Shown here piece by piece: positions 8,130 to 14,780 of a DNA stretch of 26,994 bases. A program made the position numbers and the translations under genes. This stretch comes from JBDNIO01 sp041688215 (GTDB lineage Bacteria; Pseudomonadota; Gammaproteobacteria; Nevskiales; Salinisphaeraceae). The stretch's first letter is position 1. The number at the start of each line of letters is the position of its first letter. The notes under the pieces are model-generated. The model saw nothing but the letters and a program-made list of their open reading frames with translations. It did no database searches and had not been told where the DNA came from. Location of the stretch: assembly GCA_041688215.1 (NCBI GenBank), contig JBDNIO010000009.1, forward strand, positions 1 to 26,994. The letters are read 5' to 3'.

Positions 8130-9452
8130 TTAATCGTATCGGTAAGATAAGTCACCGGTCGGCGCCGATTGCAAGCAGGATTCCTGCCCCGCGAACGCAG
8201 AAAGATAGGGCAGGCGACTATGATAATTTGCGTGATAAAAATGCAGCTCCGTACCGTTATTGAAGTCGGACAGGAACCAGGTGAAGGCAAAACCGTATTG
8301 TCCAGTACGGGAGGGATTTTCTTCAAATACCGGCACCTGGCCGTCAACATCGGCGACTGCGGTAAGTAGCTCCTGCTCCGCACGCAGGTTGCCATCGGGG
8401 TCATCCGGGGCCTGGCCAAAGCCGGGATTAATTACATTATCCCGCGCGTTGGAGCTCAGGGTGACGTCGAGCGTGGACAGGAACGCCCCGTCTGGCGCGA
8501 TTTCAACCTTTTCCCAGTCGTACTGGTAAAACGCCTCAAAGCTGGTATTCCGTGTAAGCGCCGCGGCAATTTTTATTGCGCCCATAGGCTCAAATACCGT
8601 AGCGAGTTCCAGAAACGCCGGGCGGAACAGGGCATTTACATTCGGCGGGTTCAGGGTATTCAGGCTATTGATAACCAGCAGTGTGTTTTCGCCCCAGTTG
8701 ATAATCTGCTCGCCCACGGTGAGCTGAAACTCCCGATCCGTGAACGGCACCGGCAGCTGGCCCTGGAAGAACAAATCGAGTATGTCGAAATCCTGGCCGA
8801 GATATTCGTTGTAACCCTCGTCGGCCTCACGAAAAACGGGCGTACCGACCGATGCGAAAGCATATTCACCACTGTCACGACGGGCATCATCACGGGCGCG
8901 GTCTTCCGGGGTGTAGAAGTTGGGGTAATATAATTTACGGTTGTAGTTTACAAAATCGTGGAAGGCGTTGTACCGACCAAAGAACGTCAAGCCTCCGATA
9001 AAACCCACATCACCGAAATCCAGCGTCAGATCCTGGGTAATCTGCGCTGCGGCCTGGGTGATTTCGTATTTATCGAAATTGAGGTTGCCGTTATCGTTGT
9101 TGATGCCGCCTGCGCCACCGGTGGCAAGCCCTGCGTTATTGACCGCAGGCCCTTCGGCTTCCAGCCCAAACTGGACCCGGCCCGGTACAGCGCCTGGCGG
9201 AGTGGACAGATGCGGCTGACAAATGGAGCGGCAGGCGTTGGGGTCCAGATTCGAAACCCCGATGAGTGACCGATCCCGGTCCTGAATACGCCATTGCCCA
9301 CCGATGGACAGGCTGGTATTCAGCGACGCCTGGATACCCCCGAAATAATCGAAATCGAATTGCAGCGCCTGACTTGACGGCGTGTAGGCCAAGCCTGAAA
9401 TCAGTGACATTACCGCGAAGCCGCGCACAGCTCCCTTTAAGCATCCGTGCAT
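8130..9452 (-). CDS. DUF1302 family protein, N-terminal fragment
   Basis: A frame of 440 residues with a strong start: AGGAG 8 nt before the ATG at 9452. It has a signal peptide (MHGCLKGAVRGFAVMSLISG then LAYTPSSQA) and then typical DUF1302 opening strands (GGIQASLNTSLSIGGQWRIQ and DRDRSLIG). Further family features are the GDVGFIGGLTFFGRYNAFHDF region and GEQIINWGENTLLVINSLN. It ends abnormally in DLSYRYD, at a place where the family continues into a cysteine-containing loop and more barrel strands. On its own it would not form a full barrel. Confidence 0.7.
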   Translation of the reverse strand: MHGCLKGAVRGFAVMSLISGLAYTPSSQALQFDFDYFGGIQASLNTSLSIGGQWRIQDRDRSLIGVSNLDPNACRSICQPHLSTPPGAVPGRVQFGLEAEGPAVNNAGLATGGAGGINNDNGNLNFDKYEITQAAAQITQDLTLDFGDVGFIGGLTFFGRYNAFHDFVNYNRKLYYPNFYTPEDRARDDARRDSGEYAFASVGTPVFREADEGYNEYLGQDFDILDLFFQGQLPVPFTDREFQLTVGEQIINWGENTLLVINSLNTLNPPNVNALFRPAFLELATVFEPMGAIKIAAALTRNTSFEAFYQYDWEKVEIAPDGAFLSTLDVTLSSNARDNVINPGFGQAPDDPDGNLRAEQELLTAVADVDGQVPVFEENPSRTGQYGFAFTWFLSDFNNGTELHFYHANYHSRLPYLSAFAGQESCLQSAPTGDLSYRYD

Positions 9453-9744
9453 GGGGATCTCCTCCCTGAAAGAATCTTCTCGCCTATGCCAACGGCCTGG
9501 CTAACCATGCCGACCCAATAATTATGTCTTACGTTAACGTGAGCGGATATCGGCCAGCCCACTGATTTACTTGAATATAACAGTTGATAGCAGACTATGC
9601 ATCGACCTGCAACAACACGCGGAGTCGAACACGCTCAGGTGGATTATGCTGACGCACCCAGCCCAGTGCAACCCTGATTTATTTCCGCCAAGTGCACATG
9701 CTGCGGGCTGACACCCTGGCAGCCGCTGATTACCCGAAACCGGA
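9453..9744. other. Upstream region of the DUF1302 gene
   Basis: No gene is seen in 292 bp. It holds the DUF1302 ribosome site (AGGAG), a possible operator palindrome (9528-9543) beside a -10-like CATAAT (minus strand, 9521-9526), and a GC-rich hairpin (9703-9726) without a T-run that follows DUF481. No good -35 matches the -10. Confidence 0.4.
9528..9543. promoter_or_regulatory. 16-bp palindrome, candidate operator
   Basis: CTTACGTTAACGTGAG is self-complementary except for one base pair, with a perfect ACGTTAACGT core. It lies about 75 bp upstream of the DUF1302 start, next to a -10-like hexamer. That would suit a dimeric (for example TetR-type) repressor. No regulator gene is in view, so this is only a candidate. 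Confidence 0.35.
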
Positions 9745-10821
9745 TTATTCGAAATCGCGAATAATGCTGAGCAAATAATTCGTGTCGAGATCCTCTACGC
9801 CCGCTTCAGGATTGTTATCGTATTCATGGCGATATTCACCCCGCAGACGCCAGAGAGAGTCCTTTGAACCCAGCGGCAGCTCGCCACCCAGGGCGGACTC
9901 CAGGCGGTAATTCTTCGAGGGCTCATCACCAATATCCGGGATGGCAGTAAATTTATGCGTAAGCCGGAACCACTCCCAGAGGTCCACGCGATAGTCATAG
10001 CCCAACGTAAGTACGAAATTGTTATTCGTATCGGCGTCTTCAAATCGTTCCTGCTCGAAACCCAGACCGAGGCGAGCCTTTAATACGTGGTCCGGCTCCT
10101 CCAGGAAAAAATAACCGGGCCCTACCGTTGCGCGGTAGCGCACATCCACGTCTTCGAATTGATCGCGTTCGGCTTCGAATTCTCCGAATACGAACGCCCT
10201 TTTGGAAACGTCCTGTTCCAGGCGGGCCGTGCCGCGTATCTCGTCTTCGGTTTGCTGGTCATTCTGAGAAGCCTTGTTTAACAGGGCCTCCAGACTCAGG
10301 CGATTGTTTTCGGTTTCGCGCTTTGTGGCTGCGCGTACATCTATGTTCTGATTGTCCGAGTTGCCGGAAGAACCACTGACGCCAGCCTGCAAACTGCCGG
10401 ACCAGGGTCCATCGAGTTCTGCTTCATCCTGGGCCGCGGCTGTGCCCGCGGCAGGCGCGCCTACCGGACGTAGATCAAACACCTGTGCGAAGACGATGGT
10501 TTGTGTGGGGCCGGCGTCATGGGCCAGGCTCAGATTGCCTTGCGCGTCGCGTGTAAGGCGGGCCTGTAGTTCTTCGCCGTTGTTCAACACGACTGTCATG
10601 GCCTCTTCGGTTTCCAGGCCGGACACTTGCGAACGTGGCAATTCCAGCTCCCCCGCGTACCGGGTTTGCAAGGTTAACTGGTCGTCACGCAGCAGCTTGA
10701 TTTCGCCCTTGAGTATGCTGCCATCGGTCAGGTAAACCGTGCCGGCCGAAGCAAAAAACGATACACACAACATGATAAACATGCCGATCAGGCCATTAAA
10801 GGTTTTGCGAGACGTTCGCAT
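9745..10821 (-). CDS. DUF481 family outer-membrane protein
   Basis: I start at 10821: it gives a signal peptide (MRTSRKTFNGLIGMFIMLCV then SFFASA) and has GGAG 6 nt upstream; a longer frame from 10896 would run through a hairpin. The mature protein begins with an Sm/LSM-like pair of strands (VYLTDGSILKGEIKLLRDDQ and VVLNNGEELQARL). A linker rich in Ala follows, then the DUF481 barrel domain (about residues 120-358), with alternating strands such as GPWSGSLQAGVSGSSGNSDN and RLEQDVSKRAFVFGEFEAER. Members (YdiY and salt-induced outer-membrane proteins) are predicted barrels with unclear roles. It lies after the rplQ terminator, so it is probably a separate unit. Confidence 0.85.
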   Translation of the reverse strand: MRTSRKTFNGLIGMFIMLCVSFFASAGTVYLTDGSILKGEIKLLRDDQLTLQTRYAGELELPRSQVSGLETEEAMTVVLNNGEELQARLTRDAQGNLSLAHDAGPTQTIVFAQVFDLRPVGAPAAGTAAAQDEAELDGPWSGSLQAGVSGSSGNSDNQNIDVRAATKRETENNRLSLEALLNKASQNDQQTEDEIRGTARLEQDVSKRAFVFGEFEAERDQFEDVDVRYRATVGPGYFFLEEPDHVLKARLGLGFEQERFEDADTNNNFVLTLGYDYRVDLWEWFRLTHKFTAIPDIGDEPSKNYRLESALGGELPLGSKDSLWRLRGEYRHEYDNNPEAGVEDLDTNYLLSIIRDFE

Positions 10822-10868
10822 ACAGGGCTCCATAGGCCGGGAAGGTGTTGGTGTTCTAGGGGGATGCT

Positions 10869-10894
10869 GAAAAAGTCCCTCCATGGACTTTTTC
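10869..10894 (-). repeat. Perfect 10-bp hairpin upstream of DUF481
   Basis: GAAAAAGTCC / GGACTTTTTC around CTCCAT. It lies about 50 nt before the chosen DUF481 start and overlaps the alternative longer reading frame, one reason to reject that start. It may be a repeated intergenic stem or leader structure. Confidence 0.5.
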
Positions 10895-10900
10895 ATCTAC

Positions 10901-10929
10901 GCAAACAGAAAACGCGGTTTCCTGTTTGC
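10901..10929 (-). repeat. Second hairpin upstream of DUF481
   Basis: GCAAACAG-AAA / TTT-CCTGTTTGC with an ACGCGG loop. It directly precedes the 10-bp hairpin in the minus direction. Two adjacent stems between rplQ and DUF481 suggest a structured leader or a back-up terminator. Confidence 0.45.
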
Positions 10930-10991
10930 TTCATTTTCAAGCACTTACAGTGCCAGAAAACGTTGGCACATCCCTGAGCCAAGCGGGAGCT

Positions 10992-11023
10992 GACAAAACA
11001 ACGCCGACTTGCGCCGGCATTGT
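10992..11023 (-). terminator. Terminator of the ribosomal superoperon
   Basis: On the minus strand CAATGCCG pairs with CGGCGTTG over a GCGCAAGT loop, followed by TTTTGTC. It is 29 bp after the rplQ stop, where the alpha operon is expected to end. Confidence 0.7.
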
Positions 11024-11051
11024 TAGGTTCGTCACAGGCAGTTCTGTGTAT

Positions 11052-11456
11052 TTACGCAGCTGCTGTATCTTCCACGTCCGCGTCCTCTACCTCGGGCATG
11101 GGACGGTCAACCAGTTCTACATAGGCCATCGGGGCGTTGTCCCCAGGCCGGGTGCCGCACTTTAATATGCGCACATAGCCACCGGGGCGGTCTGCATAGC
11201 GCGTGCCCAGTACTGTAAACAGCTTGCCTACGGCTTGCTTGTCACGCAGCCGCGAGAACGCCAGCCGACGATTGGCAACGCTGTCGGTTTTGCCAATGGT
11301 AATCAACGGCTCAGCCACGCGACGCAGTTCCTTGGCGCGCGGCAGGGTTGTGCGGATGATTTCGTGTTCGAACAGGGAGATAGATAGGTTTTTCAGCATC
11401 GCATGGCGATGTGGTGCCACTCTGCCCAGTCCGGTTCCGCTTTTACGATGACGCAT
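11052..11456 (-). CDS. rplQ: 50S ribosomal protein L17 (bL17)
   Basis: 134 residues. The N-terminus MRHRKSGTGLGRVAPHRHAM and the segment RYADRPGGYVRILKCGTRPG are diagnostic. bL17 binds 23S rRNA near the exit-tunnel side of the 50S subunit. The C-terminal tail (MPEVEDADVEDTAAA) is acidic and slightly longer than the 127-residue E. coli protein. It is the last gene of the alpha cluster, 26 bp after rpoA, and is followed by a terminator. Confidence 0.98.
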   Translation of the reverse strand: MRHRKSGTGLGRVAPHRHAMLKNLSISLFEHEIIRTTLPRAKELRRVAEPLITIGKTDSVANRRLAFSRLRDKQAVGKLFTVLGTRYADRPGGYVRILKCGTRPGDNAPMAYVELVDRPMPEVEDADVEDTAAA

Positions 11457-11482
11457 GGTTTTGTTCCGTACTTAATATAACT

Positions 11483-12487
11483 TTAAGAGTCTGCTTGCGC
11501 AGCTTCGAGTTCGGCGGGCGGCCAGGACTCGAGCTTCATACCCAGATGCAGGTCGTGCTCGGTCAGGATTTCGCTGATTTCGGTAAGTGATTTCTTGCCG
11601 AGGTTGGGCGTTTTCATCAACTCGGTTTCGGTGCGCTGCACAAGATCGCCCACGAAGTGGATATTTTCCGCTTTCAGGCAATTGGTGGAACGCACGGTCA
11701 GGTCCAGCTCGTCGATGGGCTTGAGGAGGATGGGGTTGATTTCACCCACGTCCGCGTCCTTGTTGACCTCTTCGCGGGCTTCCAACTCAACAAATACCGA
11801 CAACTGATCATGCAGAGTACGCGCGGCGATGCGCACGGCTTCCGAGGGGTCAATACTGCCGTTGGTTTCAATGTCGAGCACCAGCTTGTCCAGGTCGGTA
11901 CGCTGTTCCACGCGCGCACGGTCTACCGAATAGCTGACCCGGCGGATGGGGCTGAAGGACGCATCCAGGCGCAACGCACCTATTTCGGTTGCGCCGGTAT
12001 CTTCTTCACCCGGCTCGGCCTTGCTCTGGGCAGGTTGATAACCGCGGCCACGACGCACTTTTAGGCTCATCTTGAGCTCGCCGCTGGTCAGGTTGGCGAT
12101 GACCAGATCCTTGTTGACGATTTCCACGTCGTGATCAGTGGTGATGTCGCCCGCAGTCACCGGGCCCTTGCCCTTCTTGTGCAGGTGCAGCTCGGCTTCG
12201 TCACGCGAATGCATGCGCACTGCTACGTTTTTCAGATTGAGCAGCACATCAAGCACGTCTTCCTGCATGCCTTCGACGGTGGAATATTCGTGCAATACGC
12301 CGTCGATGGCGACTTCGGTAATGGCGGCACCGGGAATTGATGACAATAGTATCCGGCGCAGGGCATTGCCCAGCGTGTGTCCATAACCGCGTTCAAGCGG
12401 TTCCAGCGCCACCTTGGCGCGACGCGCATTAACCTGCTCGACCTCGACTAAACGGGGTTTTAGCAGTTGTGTTGAGGAAGCCTGCAT
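11483..12487 (-). CDS. rpoA: DNA-directed RNA polymerase subunit alpha
   Basis: 334 residues. The N-terminal dimerisation domain (about 1-240) includes PLERGYGHTLGNALRRILLS; the C-terminal domain (about 255-325) includes the DNA/UP-element and activator surface TVRSTNCLKAENIHFVGDLV and TPNLGKKSLTEI. Alpha nucleates assembly of the polymerase core. There is a small acidic insertion (about 155-168, KAEPGEEDTGATEIG) compared with E. coli. It lies between rpsD and rplQ as in other alpha operons, 56 bp after rpsD. Confidence 0.98.
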   Translation of the reverse strand: MQASSTQLLKPRLVEVEQVNARRAKVALEPLERGYGHTLGNALRRILLSSIPGAAITEVAIDGVLHEYSTVEGMQEDVLDVLLNLKNVAVRMHSRDEAELHLHKKGKGPVTAGDITTDHDVEIVNKDLVIANLTSGELKMSLKVRRGRGYQPAQSKAEPGEEDTGATEIGALRLDASFSPIRRVSYSVDRARVEQRTDLDKLVLDIETNGSIDPSEAVRIAARTLHDQLSVFVELEAREEVNKDADVGEINPILLKPIDELDLTVRSTNCLKAENIHFVGDLVQRTETELMKTPNLGKKSLTEISEILTEHDLHLGMKLESWPPAELEAAQADS

Positions 12488-12543
12488 TCGTTTACCTCTC
12501 GCTGTGTAACACAGCTATAAATAGTAGTGTTTGTGCCCAGTGC

Positions 12544-13167
12544 TTACTTGGAATAAAGCTCGACGACCAGATTTTCGTTGATATCCGGCACAATCTGATC
12601 GCGCTCGGGAACAACCTTGAAGGTGCCGTGGAGTTTCTTGTCGTCCACGTCTACCCACTCGCTTATACCCATTTGCGTCGCCACTTCCAGCGCATGTTGG
12701 ATACGCGACTGGTGCTTGGCCTTTTCGCGGATGGTAATGATATCGCCCTCGGCTACCTGATAGGAGGGGATATTCACCGGATAGCCATTTACGGCGATCG
12801 ATTTGTGGTTAACCAGTTGTCGCGCTTCAGCGCGGGTACTGGCAAAGCCCATCCGGTAAACCACGTTATCCAGGCGGCGTTCCAGCAATTGCAGTAGCAA
12901 GGTGCCGGTGGCGCCTTTTTGCTGGGCGGCCTTTTTGTAGTAGTTGCGGAACTGACGTTCCAGCACGCCATACATCTGCCGCAATTTTTGCTTTTCGCGC
13001 AGCTGCAGGGCGTAGTCCGACAAGCGCTGGCGGCGCTGCGTACCCCGGGCGCCAGGCGGCGTATCCAGTTTGCACTTGCTTTCCAGCGAACGGCCCCGTC
13101 CTTTCAGAAAAAGATCGGTGCCGGCGCGGCGCGCCTGCTTGCATTTGGGTCCTGTGTACTTTGCCAT
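12544..13167 (-). CDS. rpsD: 30S ribosomal protein S4 (uS4)
   Basis: 207 residues, matching the E. coli length, with REKQKLRQMYGVLERQFRNY and the S4 RNA-binding fold segment RLDNVVYRMGFASTRAEARQ. uS4 starts 30S assembly on the 16S 5' domain, is part of the mRNA-entry helicase, and in E. coli represses the alpha operon. The ATG at 13167 lies 3 nt from the closing arm of a long repeat element; no clear Shine-Dalgarno is visible outside that stem, so initiation probably depends on its opening. Confidence 0.98.
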   Translation of the reverse strand: MAKYTGPKCKQARRAGTDLFLKGRGRSLESKCKLDTPPGARGTQRRQRLSDYALQLREKQKLRQMYGVLERQFRNYYKKAAQQKGATGTLLLQLLERRLDNVVYRMGFASTRAEARQLVNHKSIAVNGYPVNIPSYQVAEGDIITIREKAKHQSRIQHALEVATQMGISEWVDVDDKKLHGTFKVVPERDQIVPDINENLVVELYSK

Positions 13168-13170
13168 ATC

Positions 13171-13437
13171 AGGGTCTGCTTACGGTTAACAAATCGGCGC
13201 GCCGGCGGTCGTTTTTATGCGAAGCAAGACGCAGCGAACGTGGTGTGGTTATCCCACATAAGTGAGCTGCAACGCCGCGTCGCTTAAAAACGACCCCGTC
13301 CCTTCGGGTTGCGCCCAAAATGGCGCCATGCTGCGTTGCTCGTCGTTCATTTAGGTACACTAAATTTCTCTCCTCGCGCCTTGCCTGGCACCATTTTGGG
13401 CGGCAACGCGGCGATTGGTTAATCGTAAACAGACCCT
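13171..13437 (-). repeat. Structured intergenic element A (rpsK-rpsD)
   Basis: Closing arms 13171-13196 and 13412-13437 are complementary at 23 of 26 positions, plus one G-U. Inside, in plus-strand order, are: a hairpin with arms 13208-13222 / 13280-13294 (14 of 15), containing TGTGG / CCACA; a mini-hairpin CCC-TTC-GGG (13300-13308); and a hairpin with arms 13308-13328 / 13386-13407, enclosing TTTAG / CTAAA (13350-13364). The arm next to rpsD ends 3 nt before its ATG; the other begins 4 nt after the rpsK stop. It is the most diverged of the four copies. Confidence 0.85.
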
Positions 13438-13441
13438 CAAC

Positions 13442-13945
13442 TTAAACTCTGCGTTTCTTGGGCGGCCGGCATCCATTATGCGGAATCGGCGTAACATCGA
13501 TAATACTTGTAACCTTGAAACCTGCGCTGTTAAGCGAGCGCACTGCAGCTTCACGGCCCGGGCCCGGGCCCGTTACCCGCACTTCCAGATTCTGCAGGCC
13601 GTAATCGGCCGCACCCTGGCCGGCGCGTTCCGCGGCTACCTGGGCAGCGAACGGCGTGCTCTTGCGCGAACCCTTGAAACCACAGCTACCCGAGGTGCAC
13701 CACGAAAGCACATTGCCCTGGCGGTCGCTAATCGTGATTACGGTGTTATTGAACGTGGCATGGATATGTGCAATACCATCGGTTACCGCACGCTTGCCGC
13801 GCTTGCGAGTGCTTTTAGGGGCTTCGGCTTCCGCCGCCGCAGCTTGCTCTGGGGCCGCTGTTTCGGTCGCAGCTTGTTCCGCGACTGGCGCCTCTGGCGT
13901 GCTCGCGGCTTCTTCGCTGCTGGTTTCTGTGGTTTCTGATGCCAT
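13442..13945 (-). CDS. rpsK: 30S ribosomal protein S11 (uS11) with acidic N-terminal extension
   Basis: 167 residues against 129 in E. coli. From about residue 47 on it is a normal uS11 (DGIAHIHATFNNTVITISDR, GSRKSTPFAAQVAAERAG, DVTPIPHNGCRPPKKRRV), which lies on the 30S platform and lines the E-site mRNA path. The first 44 or so residues are almost entirely Ala, Glu, Thr, Ser and Pro. No Met occurs between residue 1 and the conserved body, so the extension is probably translated, though its ribosome site is weak. Cys83 and Cys88 (WCTSGSCGF) replace Ala and Ser of the E. coli protein; similar cysteines occur in some other bacteria. Confidence 0.96.
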   Translation of the reverse strand: MASETTETSSEEAASTPEAPVAEQAATETAAPEQAAAAEAEAPKSTRKRGKRAVTDGIAHIHATFNNTVITISDRQGNVLSWCTSGSCGFKGSRKSTPFAAQVAAERAGQGAADYGLQNLEVRVTGPGPGREAAVRSLNSAGFKVTSIIDVTPIPHNGCRPPKKRRV

Positions 13946-14045
13946 ATTCTTTACTGCCTGATGTTGGGTTTACTTTTCCAGTAACACCCAAAGACCTTGA
14001 TTAACTATTGTCGCGCCCATCACCGGTGGCGATTAACGCGCCCGG

Positions 14046-14402
14046 CTAGCGTCGTATCGGACGCCGTGGACCTTTGCGGGTGCGAGCGTTGGTACGCGTG
14101 CGCTGGCCCCGAACCGGCAAGCCGCGACGGTGGCGCAAGCCCCGGTAGCAACCCAGGTCCATAAGCCGTTTTATGTTCATCGAGTTTTCACGACGCAAGT
14201 CACCCTCGATGGTGTAATTACCGATCTCGGCGCGCAGGGCTTCGACTTCGCCCTCGGTCAGATCTTTGATCTTGGTAGCCGTGGCCACTTTAGCTGCGGC
14301 GCAAAGATCACGCGCACGCTGGGGGCCAACGCCGTACAGCGCTGTTAGCGCTACCACGGAATGTTTATTGATCGGGAGATTAACTCCAGCGATTCGCGCC
14401 AT
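14046..14402 (-). CDS. rpsM: 30S ribosomal protein S13 (uS13)
   Basis: 118 residues, the family norm. MARIAGVNLPINKHSVVALT at the start and LRHRRGLPVRGQRTRTNART near the end are diagnostic. uS13 sits in the 30S head, bridges to the 50S subunit and touches P-site tRNA through its basic tail. It is the first gene of the alpha group and has a possible promoter upstream. A short stem (GAGCGCAGTTGCGCTC) precedes the ribosome site; I cannot recognise the E. coli S4-binding pseudoknot. Confidence 0.98.
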   Translation of the reverse strand: MARIAGVNLPINKHSVVALTALYGVGPQRARDLCAAAKVATATKIKDLTEGEVEALRAEIGNYTIEGDLRRENSMNIKRLMDLGCYRGLRHRRGLPVRGQRTRTNARTRKGPRRPIRR

Positions 14403-14490
14403 AACTCACGCTCTCTCAACGAAGGGGCCGAGCGCAACTGCGCTCAGCGATAACCCGGGCCCAAGCGAATATCCGCCCGAAAAGCCCAGC

Positions 14491-14519
14491 AATGTAATGT
14501 TTTTGTGGCCGAGAATCAA
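14491..14519 (-). promoter_or_regulatory. Candidate sigma-70 promoter upstream of rpsM
   Basis: TTGATT (14519-14514) and TACATT (14496-14491) are separated by exactly 17 nt; each matches 4 of 6 consensus bases. The site is in the 154-bp rpmJ-rpsM gap, where the alpha operon of E. coli also has its own promoter. Otherwise this gap holds only the short stem near the rpsM start. Confidence 0.4.
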
Positions 14520-14556
14520 GGTTTTCCCAGAATTAATTCCAGAAGCCCTCAACGCT

Positions 14557-14673
14557 CTAACCCTGCCGCTGCTTATGCCGCGGGTCGGTGGAGCAAATAA
14601 CCGTAACCACGCCATTGCGCTTTACGACCTTGCAATTCCGACAAATCTTTTTAACCGATGCTCTGACTTTCAT
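14557..14673 (-). CDS. rpmJ: 50S ribosomal protein L36 (bL36), zinc form
   Basis: 38 residues, starting MKVRASVKKICRNCKVVKRN and ending STDPRHKQRQG. Cys11, Cys14, Cys27 and His33 form the zinc ribbon, so this is the C+ form that binds 23S rRNA at the base of the stalk region. GGAG lies 6 nt before the ATG. It lies between secY and rpsM as in other Gammaproteobacteria, separated from secY by a hairpin repeat. Confidence 0.96.
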   Translation of the reverse strand: MKVRASVKKICRNCKVVKRNGVVTVICSTDPRHKQRQG

Positions 14674-14693
14674 AACCAACTCCAACAATCTTT

Positions 14694-14770
14694 AACCACA
14701 AAGAACACGAAGGACACAAAGTAAACACCGCACATTTCTTTTCTTTGTGCTCTTTGTGCTCTTCGTAGTT
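14694..14770 (-). repeat. CACAAAG-type hairpin repeat (secY-rpmJ)
   Basis: Left arm 14694-14721 (AACCACAAAGAACACGAAGG and on) pairs with right arm 14743-14770 over about 28 positions with a few mismatches; the loop is 21 nt. The sequence is built from repeats of about 9 nt of CACAAAG/CACGAAG type. The same family lies at 16856-16918. Confidence 0.75.
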
Positions 14771-14780
14771 TTACATTTTT

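Larger units (their letters stand above)
6697..9452 (-). pseudogene. DUF1302 outer-membrane protein gene, disrupted at three places
   Basis: Two long frames (9452-8130 and 8121-6721) are the N- and C-terminal parts of one DUF1302 beta-barrel gene. They cannot be joined by a single shift: the first frame stops at 8132-8130 and the second has an in-frame TAG at 8124-8122. The third frame is open across the gap and reads TYLTDTINLLGDCPNND then TAHFIGAVAANAG, plausible for this loop, so two net +1 changes are implied. The C-terminal frame stops at TAA 6723-6721 right after DHDFV. Reading on in the same frame gives LGLRYKF and then TAG (6699-6697), exactly the aromatic-ending beta-signal expected of an outer-membrane barrel. 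About 910 codons would be long for the family. The indels could be sequencing errors; the nonsense codon is harder to explain that way. Confidence 0.7.

Noticed and set aside
13169..13360. Small minus-strand frame in element A (63 residues) and similar frames in B, C and D
   Set aside because: They span the stems, differ in frame and length between copies, and share only fragments where the element is conserved. This is expected of spurious frames in a GC-rich repeat.
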